From positions 1 to 11,240 of the forward strand of contig FR882164.1 of the NCBI GenBank assembly GCA_000434935.1: a stretch of 11,240 nt of DNA. The letters run 5' to 3'. Below, in pieces: positions 6,211 through 11,240 of this stretch. The stretch is from Bacteroides sp. CAG:709. Lineage in GTDB: Bacteria > Bacteroidota > Bacteroidia > Bacteroidales > UBA932. The translations under genes were made by a program, and so were the position numbers. The first letter of the stretch is position 1; every line of letters starts with the position of its first letter. The notes below the pieces were generated by a model. That model was not told the DNA's origin and ran no database searches. It saw only the letters and a program-made list of their open reading frames with translations.

Positions 6211-6852
6211 ATGAAAAGATATTATAGACTGATTACAGCATTGCTGCTTGGGGGTGCCGTTGTGGGAGCCTGCAAGGACAATGAATATGATTTCAGCGTC
6301 TGCAGCATGGCTGTGGACAGGGAAGCCATCGTGGATGTCGCGGCGCAGAACCCTGGGCAGGAGGTCGTGGTGCTGACAACGGAGCGCCATACTGGATACT
6401 CCAGACTCCTGACTGGATCACTCCTGACGCCACAATAGGCTACTGAGAGCAGTCCATCGTGACATTACCATTGCGTCCAATTTCAAGGACGAGAACACCG
6501 ACGTAGCTGCCAGAAGCGGCGAAATCAAGTTCTCCGGCTGAATGACATCCCTCACTATTCCGGTGAACCAGCTGGGCTACAAGGCTCCGGTGAATCCAGA
6601 CGCCAGCATCGGCGGTATCACGGATATGGACGAGTTCAAGGATTTCATCTCTGCCGTCAACAATGGCAGGAGTCTCTCCAGATGGTTCAATGAGGCAGGC
6701 GTGGCGCCGACCGTGAGACCGGAGCGATAGACCACTGTCTCATATATGACCCGTCCAAGTCTGTCGAGGTGAAGGTGTTCGACTGCGTCATGGAAGAGTA
6801 CACCGTAAAGCTTACCGACCACTATCCGAATATCATTGACGTGAGACTGTAG
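6211..6852 (+). pseudogene. Decayed BACON-domain/EEP lipoprotein gene
   Basis: The start is intact: a lipoprotein signal with lipobox VGAC (Cys at residue 21), then a domain beginning PGQEVVVLTTE. One base is missing near 6385; in the shifted frame the protein reads on as PYWILQTPDWITPDATIGY and stops at TGA 6444. A further shift leads to DITIASNFKDENTDVAARSG and EIKFSG, a TGA at 6539, then LTIPVNQLGYKAP. These pieces together match the BACON domain pattern (aromatic WI, R.G.I.F, I.V.Q.G). After ITDMDEFKDFISAVNNGR a junction near 6690 leads into the EEP C-terminus (GAIDHCLIYDPSKS to TDHYPNIIDVRL, stop 6850-6852). Nearly the whole EEP core, including the Glu, His and GDMN motifs, is gone. It has at least two frameshifts, two stops and one large deletion, so it is clearly non-functional. 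Confidence 0.85.
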
Positions 6853-6858
6853 TCCGCG
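6765..6858 (+). repeat. 94-bp duplicated EEP 3' end, copy B
   Basis: This is the partner of 4867-4960 with one mismatch over 94 bp, including the stop codon and six bases after it. It sits at the end of a pseudogene whose other parts have accumulated many changes. Confidence 0.9.
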
Positions 6859-6880
6859 CAATCCTTTCTGCCAGAATATG

Positions 6881-6916
6881 TTGACAATAAGTAAAATTCA
6901 AGTATTTTATTGTCAA
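6881..6916. repeat. 10-bp perfect inverted repeat upstream of rpsL
   Basis: TTGACAATAA (6881-6890) pairs with TTATTGTCAA (6907-6916) across a 16-base loop. It lies between the pseudogene end and the rpsL promoter, and its right arm overlaps the -33 element. It could end upstream transcription or bind a regulator. There is no T-run on the plus strand after it. Confidence 0.5.
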
Positions 6917-6939
6917 TTAAAAAATTATGTGTAAATTTG
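6910..6939 (+). promoter_or_regulatory. Bacteroidetes-type promoter of the str operon
   Basis: TAAATTTG (6932-6939) is an exact match to the Bacteroidetes -7 consensus TAnnTTTG. TTG (6910-6912) lies 19 bp upstream as the -33 element. Transcription would begin a few bases after 6939, giving a leader of roughly 45 bases before rpsL. Confidence 0.75.
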
Positions 6940-6942
6940 TAG

Positions 6943-6957
6943 CCCCAAAATTTGGGG
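6943..6957 (+). promoter_or_regulatory. CCCCAAA/TTTGGGG palindrome at the start of the rpsL leader
   Basis: Two 7-base arms flank a single A. The element begins where transcription should start, so it would lie at the very 5' end of the mRNA or act as DNA near the start site. With a one-base centre it cannot form a full RNA hairpin, so a DNA-level operator is at least as likely. Its role is unknown. Confidence 0.4.
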
Positions 6958-6990
6958 AAAGTAACATAAATTAAAGATTTACAATCATTT

Positions 6991-7374
6991 ATGCCAACAA
7001 TTCAACAATTAGTTCGCAAAGGACGCGAGACAATCGCTGTGAAGAGCAAGTCTCGTGCGCTGGATGCTTGCCCTCAGAAGAGAGGTGTTTGCGTACGTGT
7101 GTATACTACTACACCTAAGAAACCTAACTCAGCAATGCGTAAGGTTGCCCGTGTACGTCTCACCAACACTAAAGAGGTCAACGCATACATCCCGGGCGAG
7201 GGCCACAACCTTCAGGAGCACTCAATCGTGCTCGTTAGAGGTGGTCGTGTAAAGGACCTCCCTGGTGTACGTTACCACATCCTTAGAGGAGCTTTGGATA
7301 CCGCTGGCGTAGAAGGCAGGACACAGTCCCGTTCTCTCTACGGAGCCAAGAGACCAAAGAAATCTAAGAAGTAA
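6991..7374 (+). CDS. rpsL: 30S ribosomal protein S12
   Basis: S12 sits at the decoding centre of the 30S subunit and monitors codon-anticodon pairing. The 127-residue sequence has the family's hallmarks: MPTIQQLVRKGR at the start, VYTTTPKKPNSAMRKVARVRL in the middle, and GGRVKDLPGVRYH followed by a basic tail. Lys43 and Lys88, the positions most often changed in streptomycin resistance, are both wild type, so the protein predicts sensitivity at this site. Asp89, which RimO methylthiolates in other bacteria, is present. It is the first gene of the operon and follows a clear promoter. As usual in the phylum there is little Shine-Dalgarno. rpsG follows after 36 bp. Confidence 0.98.
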   Translation: MPTIQQLVRKGRETIAVKSKSRALDACPQKRGVCVRVYTTTPKKPNSAMRKVARVRLTNTKEVNAYIPGEGHNLQEHSIVLVRGGRVKDLPGVRYHILRGALDTAGVEGRTQSRSLYGAKRPKKSKK

Positions 7375-7410
7375 TTTTTTTACCAATTTTCACTTTAATT
7401 TTTCACAAAA

Positions 7411-7887
7411 ATGAGAAAATCGAAGCCTAGAAAGAGGATTCTACTTCCTGATCCTAAGTTTCACGATGCAAACGTAACACGTTTCGTGAATAATCTTATG
7501 TTGCAGGGGAAGAAGAGTATCGCGTATTCTATTTTTTACGATGCCATTGACATGGTAGGCGAGAAGATGAAAGATTCTGACAAGGCTCCTCTAGATATCT
7601 GGAGGAAAGCTCTCGAAAATGTGACCCCGCAGATTGAGGTCAAGAGCCGCAGGGTCGGTGGAGCTAACTTCCAGGTGCCAACAGAGTTGAGACCGGAGAG
7701 AAAGATTTCACTTTCGATGAAGAACCTGATTCTTTTTGCACGTAAACGTTCCGGCCACTCTATGGCAGAAAAACTTTGTGCAGAGATTGTAGCCGCTTAC
7801 AACAATGAGGGTGGCGCATACAAGAGAAAAGAAGATATGCACAAAATGGCAGAGGCCAACAAGGCGTTTGCTCACTTCCGTTTCTAA
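7411..7887 (+). CDS. rpsG: 30S ribosomal protein S7
   Basis: S7 binds the 3' domain of 16S rRNA, starts assembly of the 30S head and lines the E site. The 158-residue protein shows MRKSKPRKRILLPDPKF, VTRFVNNLMLQGKKSIA, the conserved VKSRRVGGANFQVPTE loop, and ARKRSGHSMAEKLCAEI followed by a helical C-terminus ending FAHFRF. This is the standard length for Bacteroidetes. It lies between rpsL and fusA; the 12-bp gap to fusA suggests close translational linkage. In other bacteria S7 is the autoregulator of this operon, but no such site was identified here. Confidence 0.97.
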   Translation: MRKSKPRKRILLPDPKFHDANVTRFVNNLMLQGKKSIAYSIFYDAIDMVGEKMKDSDKAPLDIWRKALENVTPQIEVKSRRVGGANFQVPTELRPERKISLSMKNLILFARKRSGHSMAEKLCAEIVAAYNNEGGAYKRKEDMHKMAEANKAFAHFRF

Positions 7888-7899
7888 TTCCCGCAGACG

Positions 7900-10020
7900 A
7901 TGGCAAAAAGAGATCTTAGATTTACCAGAAACATCGGTATCATGGCTCACATTGATGCCGGTAAGACGACCACTTCAGAGCGTATCCTTTTCTACACCGG
8001 TAAGACACACAAGATCGGTGAGGTACACGATGGTGGTGCTACAATGGACTGGATGGTTCAGGAGCAGGAGCGTGGTATTACCATTACCTCTGCTGCGACC
8101 ACAGCCTTCTGGCATTATGACGGGAATGTTTATCAGCTGAACCTTATCGATACCCCGGGCCACGTGGACTTCACCGTTGAGGTAGAGCGTTCACTCCGTG
8201 TGCTTGACGGAACTATCGCTACATTCGATGCTGTAGGTAAAGTTCAGCCACAGTCCGAGACCGTATGGCGTCAGGCAGACAAATTCGGTGTTCCGAAGAT
8301 TGCCTATGTCAACAAGATGGACCGTGTAGGTGCCGACTTCCTCGGTTGCGTCAAGGATATCAAGGACAAACTCGGAGCTACCGCAGTTCCTATTGCACTT
8401 CCTATCGGCGCTGAGGACAAGTTCGTCGGTATCATTGACCTTATCGACAGAAAAGCTATCGAGTACGAGGCAGACAACACCAAGCTTGTAAACTATCACG
8501 AGATTCCTATCCCTGAAGATATGAAGGGTGAGGTTGAGCTCTGGAGAGACAGACTTATCGAGGCTGCTGCCGAGTGCGACGATGCTCTTATGGAGAAATA
8601 CTTCGAGGATCCGGAGTCAGTTACCAAGGACGAAGTCATTGCAGCTATCCGTAAGGGTACTATCGCGATGAAGATTGTTCCTGCTACTTGCGGTTCTTCA
8701 TACAAGGACAAGGGCGTGCAGTTCCTTCTTGACGCTGTTATCCGCTACCTGCCTTCACCTATCGACGTAGGTGCCGTCAAGGGTACAGACCCTAAGACCG
8801 GAGAAGAGGTTAAGGTAGAGCCTACCGCAGCCAAGCCGTTTGCAGGCCTTGTGTTCAAGATTGCAACAGACCCGTTTGTAGGTCGTCTTGCATATATCAG
8901 AGCTTATCAGGGACATCTCGATGCCGGTTCATACGTGCTCAACACACGTACAGGCAAGAAAGAGAGAGTTGCCCGTCTCTACCAGATGCACTCAAATCAC
9001 CAGAACCCTATCGAATTCGTAGAGGCAGGTGACATCTGTGCAGCAGTAGGTTTCAAAGACCTTCGTACCGGTGATACAATCTGTGCTGAGGATCATCCAG
9101 TTGTCCTTGAGGCAATGGAGTTCCCGGATCCGGTTATCGGTATCGCAGTAGAGCCTAAGACTCAGTCTGACCTTGAGAAACTCGGTGTTGCTCTCGGCAA
9201 GCTTGCTGAAGAGGACCCTACCTTCACAGTCAAGTCAGACCACGAGACAGGCCAGACCGTCATCAGCGGTATGGGTGAGCTTCACCTTGATATCATCGTT
9301 GACCGTCTCCGTCGTGAGTTCGGTGTGGAGATTAACCAGGGTGCACCTCAGGTTAACTACAAAGAGGCTATCACAACTACAGTTCAGCATCGTGAGCTCT
9401 TCAAGAAGCAGACCGGTGGTCGTGGTAAGTTCGCAGATATCATCGTTGAAATCGGCCCTGCAGACGAGGGAGTTACCGGACTTCAGTTCGATAACCAGGT
9501 TAAGGGCGGTAACGTTCCTAAGGAGTACGTTCCTTGCGTACAGAAAGGTTTCGAGTCAGCAATGGCAAATGGTGTTCTTGCAGGCTACGAGGTTCCTTCT
9601 CTCAAGGTTACTCTCCTCGACGGTTCTTACCATCCGGTCGATTCAGACCAGCTCTCATTCGAGATCTGCGCCCGCAATGCATTCCGTCACGCTTGCCCTA
9701 AGGCACATCCGGTTCTCCTTGAGCCTATCATGAGCCTTGAGGTTGTGACCCCAGAAGAATACATGGGTGATATCGTCGGCGACCTTAACCGTCGTAGAGG
9801 ACAGATCAATGCTATGGATTCCACCGCCAACGGCGCAAGAATCATCAAGGCATACGTTCCTCTTTCAGAGCAGTTCGGTTATGTGACTGTCCTCAGAACC
9901 CTTTCTTCCGGCCGTGCTACCAGCACAATGACCTTCGACCACTATTCAGAGGTTCCGGCTAACTTGGCTAAGGAGGTTATCGAGAAGAGCGGTTACAAGG
10001 CATCCGATGACGACGAATAA
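7900..10020 (+). CDS. fusA: Translation elongation factor G
   Basis: EF-G is the GTPase that drives tRNA and mRNA translocation on the ribosome and helps RRF recycle it. All G motifs are present: AHIDAGKT (residues 16-23, P-loop), the switch I stretch RGITITSAATT (58-68), DTPGH (84-88, with the catalytic His) and NKMD (138-141). Domains II to V follow, including the domain III stretch SGMGELHLDIIVDRLRREF and the domain V stretch ending RATSTMTFDHYSEVP. The 706 residues agree with the full-length family. Its place inside the str operon identifies it as the main translational EF-G, not one of the paralogs found elsewhere in Bacteroidetes. Strong codon bias fits very high expression. rpsJ follows after 29 bp with a Shine-Dalgarno. 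Confidence 0.98.
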   Translation: MAKRDLRFTRNIGIMAHIDAGKTTTSERILFYTGKTHKIGEVHDGGATMDWMVQEQERGITITSAATTAFWHYDGNVYQLNLIDTPGHVDFTVEVERSLRVLDGTIATFDAVGKVQPQSETVWRQADKFGVPKIAYVNKMDRVGADFLGCVKDIKDKLGATAVPIALPIGAEDKFVGIIDLIDRKAIEYEADNTKLVNYHEIPIPEDMKGEVELWRDRLIEAAAECDDALMEKYFEDPESVTKDEVIAAIRKGTIAMKIVPATCGSSYKDKGVQFLLDAVIRYLPSPIDVGAVKGTDPKTGEEVKVEPTAAKPFAGLVFKIATDPFVGRLAYIRAYQGHLDAGSYVLNTRTGKKERVARLYQMHSNHQNPIEFVEAGDICAAVGFKDLRTGDTICAEDHPVVLEAMEFPDPVIGIAVEPKTQSDLEKLGVALGKLAEEDPTFTVKSDHETGQTVISGMGELHLDIIVDRLRREFGVEINQGAPQVNYKEAITTTVQHRELFKKQTGGRGKFADIIVEIGPADEGVTGLQFDNQVKGGNVPKEYVPCVQKGFESAMANGVLAGYEVPSLKVTLLDGSYHPVDSDQLSFEICARNAFRHACPKAHPVLLEPIMSLEVVTPEEYMGDIVGDLNRRRGQINAMDSTANGARIIKAYVPLSEQFGYVTVLRTLSSGRATSTMTFDHYSEVPANLAKEVIEKSGYKASDDDE

Positions 10021-10049
10021 TTATTAACGGTAAAAAGGAGTATTTTGAC

Positions 10050-10355
10050 ATGGGTCAGAAAATCAGAATAAAGCTCAAATCATTCGATCATATGCTGCTT
10101 GACAAGTCAGCTAAAAAGATCGCTGAAACAGTGTCTTCTACCGGTGCTAAGGTTTGTGGTCCTATTCCACTTCCTACCAGTACCAAGATTTTCACTGTGA
10201 ACCGCTCTACCTTCGTTAACAAGAAGTCACGTGAGCAGTTCGAACTCAATTCTTATTGCAGACTTCTGGATATCGACGAGTCTAATGCTAAGACAGTTGA
10301 TTCTCTCATGAAGCTTGAACTGCCTTCAGGAGTTGAGGTTGAAATCAAAGTCTGA
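10050..10355 (+). CDS. rpsJ: 30S ribosomal protein S10
   Basis: S10 is part of the 30S head and, as NusE, also of the transcription antitermination complex with NusB. The 101-residue sequence shows GQKIRIKLKSFDHMLLDKSAKKI, the extended-loop region VCGPIPLPTSTKIFTVNRS, SREQFELNSYCRLLDI, and a C-terminus ending LPSGVEVEIKV. A clear Shine-Dalgarno, AAGGAG, precedes it, which is uncommon in this window. In most Bacteroidetes rpsJ is followed directly by rplC and the rest of the S10 operon. Here 95 bp of non-coding sequence and a tRNA follow, so the operon appears to end at rpsJ. Confidence 0.97.
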   Translation: MGQKIRIKLKSFDHMLLDKSAKKIAETVSSTGAKVCGPIPLPTSTKIFTVNRSTFVNKKSREQFELNSYCRLLDIDESNAKTVDSLMKLELPSGVEVEIKV

Positions 10356-10361
10356 TAGAAA

Positions 10362-10381
10362 TCAGCATCCTGTAGTGCTGA
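10362..10381 (+). terminator. Weak hairpin after rpsJ, possible terminator
   Basis: TCAGCA (10362-10367) pairs with TGCTGA (10376-10381) around an 8-base loop, followed by ATTGTTTC. The stem is short and the T-run poor, so termination may be incomplete. It is the only such structure between the rpsJ stop and the tRNA promoter. Confidence 0.4.
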
Positions 10382-10385
10382 ATTG

Positions 10386-10416
10386 TTTCGGAACTCAGGA
10401 AAAATAATTATATTTG
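10386..10416 (+). promoter_or_regulatory. Promoter of the tRNA gene
   Basis: TATATTTG (10409-10416) matches the -7 consensus TAnnTTTG exactly. TTTC (10386-10389), one base off the TTTG -33 box, lies 19 bp upstream. The start point would fall about 30 bases before the tRNA. Confidence 0.6.
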
Positions 10417-10446
10417 CAAGACCGGTTCTTGCGGCCGGTCCTGCAA
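10414..10446 (+). other. Strong hairpin just upstream of the tRNA
   Basis: TTGCA-A-GACCGG (10414-10425) pairs with CCGGTC-C-TGCAA (10435-10446), eleven pairs with one internal mismatch and a 9-base loop. It ends 4 bases before the tRNA and overlaps the end of the -7 box. It could mark the leader for RNA processing or be part of a termination signal for rpsJ, but no T-run follows. Confidence 0.55.
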
Positions 10447-10450
10447 TATT

Positions 10451-10525
10451 GGTCCCATAGCTCAGTTGGTTAGTAGCATCTGACTCATAATCAGAGGGTC
10501 ACAGGTTCAAGCCCTGTTGGGACCA
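10451..10525 (+). tRNA. tRNA with anticodon CAT (tRNA-Met, elongator type)
   Basis: The acceptor stem is GGTCCCA (10451-10457) with TGGGACC (10518-10524) and discriminator A at 10525; CCA is not encoded. The anticodon stem TCTGA/TCAGA (10479-10483, 10491-10495) holds loop CTCATAA with anticodon CAT at 10486-10488. The T arm is ACAGG/CCTGT around TTCAAGC (10506-10512). The full first acceptor pair excludes the initiator type. A CAT tRNA read as Ile after lysidine modification cannot be excluded from sequence alone. The D arm is unusual: GCTC (10460-10463) faces TAGC (10474-10477), so the fourth pair is lost or one base is bulged. Confidence 0.9.
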
Positions 10526-10574
10526 CAAAAGAAAAAGCCCACACGAAAGTGTGGGCTTTTTCTTTTGTGGTCCC
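10519..10574. terminator. Perfect 26-bp inverted repeat with GAAA loop, bidirectional terminator overlapping the tRNA 3' end
   Basis: The arms 10519-10544 and 10549-10574 are fully complementary around GAAA (10545-10548). The central part, AAAAAGCCCACAC / GTGTGGGCTTTTT, is a textbook intrinsic terminator, and the symmetry gives a T-run on both strands, so it can stop tRNA transcripts and floA transcripts alike. The left arm begins inside the tRNA: its first six bases (GGGACC) are the 3' acceptor strand. The right arm therefore ends GGTCCC, identical to the tRNA's 5' acceptor strand, and the two could compete for pairing in the precursor. Confidence 0.88.
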
Positions 10575-10642
10575 TTGGGGGACTTCGTATTTCCCCCTCG
10601 GTCCCCCATTACGGGGGAGGTTTGCCCTCCGGGCTTGATTGT
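10575..10642. repeat. Cluster of GC-rich hairpins between two terminators
   Basis: Alternating G and C runs can form GGGGGA/TCCCCC (10577-10582 with 10592-10597), TCCCCC/GGGGGA (10602-10607 with 10613-10618) and, in competition with it, GGAGG/CCTCC (10616-10620 with 10626-10630) or GCCC/GGGC (10624-10627 with 10631-10634). No gene is present. This looks like a compact palindromic intergenic element. Confidence 0.55.
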
Positions 10643-10669
10643 GCTCACACTCTCGTGTGGGCTTTTTTT
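10643..10669 (+). terminator. Second intrinsic terminator
   Basis: GCTCACAC (10643-10650) pairs with GTGTGGGC (10655-10662), with one G-T pair and loop TCTC, and is followed by T7 (10663-10669). The right half and what follows repeat the right arm of the first terminator, including a second GTGGTCCC (10670-10677). This makes it a diverged tandem copy about 106 bp downstream. Confidence 0.8.
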
Positions 10670-10691
10670 GTGGTCCCTGATGGGACATCTT

Positions 10692-11240
10692 TTACTGCTT
10701 GGAGATGTTTTCGCGCATGTCGGTGTCGGCTTGGATGTTCTTCATTTTGTAGTAATCCATGACACCGAGATTGCCATTGCGGAACGCCTCGGCCATTGCC
10801 AGAGGCACCTGTGCTTCGGCCTCTATGACCTTTGCGCGGGCCTCCTGGGCCTTTGCCTTCATCTCCTGCTCCAGAGCCACGGCCATTGCCCTGCGCTCCT
10901 CTGCACGGGCCTGTGCGATGTTCTTGTCGGCATCAGCCTGGTCCATCTGGAGAACTGCACCGATATTCTTTCCTATATCAATATCCGCTATGTCGATGGA
11001 CAGAATCTCGAAGGCAGTACCTGCATCCAGACCCTTGGCCAGAACCACTTTGGAAATTGACTCAGGCTTCTCCAGAACCTCTGCATGGCTCTCTGCTGAA
11101 CCGATTGATGATACGATACCTTCACCGACGCGCGCCAGAACCGTCTCCTCACCGGCACCGCCGACAAGCTGGTTGATATTGGCACGAACCGTCACGCGTG
11201 CCTTGCATATAAGCTGGATACCGTTCTTGGCCACGGCCGT
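10692..11240 (-). CDS. floA: Flotillin-like protein FloA (C-terminal 182 residues; start outside the window)
   Basis: FloA proteins (UPF0365 family) are membrane-bound scaffold proteins of bacterial functional membrane microdomains. The visible part matches the family: KNGIQLICKARVTVRANINQLVGG, GEETVLARVGEGIVSSIGS, a stretch LDAGTAFEILSIDIADIDIGKNIG, then the Ala/Glu/Lys-rich helical region (ARAEERRAMAVALEQEMKAK onward) and the ending NLGVMDYYKMKNIQADTDM. The frame is open to the right edge, so the N-terminal membrane segment and start lie outside; the GTG at 11232-11234 encodes an internal Val. The gene converges on the tRNA, and the intervening terminators would also block its read-through. 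A partner NfeD-like gene, if present, would lie beyond the edge. Confidence 0.93.
   Translation of the reverse strand, partial: TAVAKNGIQLICKARVTVRANINQLVGGAGEETVLARVGEGIVSSIGSAESHAEVLEKPESISKVVLAKGLDAGTAFEILSIDIADIDIGKNIGAVLQMDQADADKNIAQARAEERRAMAVALEQEMKAKAQEARAKVIEAEAQVPLAMAEAFRNGNLGVMDYYKMKNIQADTDMRENISKQ

Noticed and set aside
10519..10677. attL/attR scar of an element integrated at the tRNA 3' end
   Set aside because: The copies of the tRNA 3' end are inverted, not direct, and no integrase or cargo is present. They are better explained by duplicated terminators.
10491..10762. Several 65-170 codon frames across the tRNA, terminators and floA end
   Set aside because: They read through a tRNA and hairpin elements or run antisense to floA and have no protein-like features.
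11232..11234. GTG as start codon of floA
   Set aside because: The frame is open to the window edge, and the family has an N-terminal membrane segment that would be missing. The GTG is an internal Val.

Overview
The window looks like a chromosomal segment of a Bacteroidales bacterium of medium GC content (a gut Bacteroidetes; the genus cannot be fixed from the sequence). The evidence is the rpsL-rpsG-fusA-rpsJ order, Bacteroidetes -7 promoter boxes (TAnnTTTG), weak Shine-Dalgarno use, a GIN-domain lipoprotein/adhesin-type gene, a BACON-type lipoprotein relic, two ECF sigma factors and a FloA-type flotillin.

Left part (1-1788): a stand-alone Fic AMP-transferase gene follows a broken remnant of an unidentified gene. 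The pair is bracketed by a 44-bp direct repeat (1-44 and 1640-1683), with a third, diverged copy beside the right one. A 19-bp inverted repeat built from two TTTGCSGCAAA palindromes lies directly in front of fic and is a candidate operator for the Fic protein's own C-terminal winged helix. A hairpin with a T-tract on the minus strand closes the next operon.

Middle part (1789-6852): a minus-strand operon encodes an ECF sigma factor, a small single-pass membrane protein that overlaps it (position and topology of an anti-sigma factor) and an exported GIN-domain beta-helix protein. Divergent from it are an exported endonuclease/exonuclease/phosphatase (EEP) family enzyme, a second FecI-like sigma factor without a FecR partner, an AT-rich BamE/SmpA-like lipoprotein, and a decayed BACON-EEP lipoprotein gene. 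The last 94 bp of this pseudogene are almost identical to the end of the intact EEP gene, while the sequence just upstream has diverged, which points to gene conversion or recent duplication.

Right part (6853-11240): a strong Bacteroidetes promoter drives the str operon (S12, S7, EF-G, S10). The usual continuation into rplC is absent. Instead there is a tRNA with anticodon CAT and its own promoter, then a perfect 26-bp hairpin that includes the tRNA's 3' acceptor strand, a cluster of GC-rich hairpins, a second terminator, and the convergent 3' part of floA, which runs off the right edge.

The window mixes conserved translation genes with accessory surface and signalling genes. I found no CRISPR array, transposase, integrase or recognisable multi-gene defence system. 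The most interesting points are the non-coding structures and the repeat-bounded fic segment.
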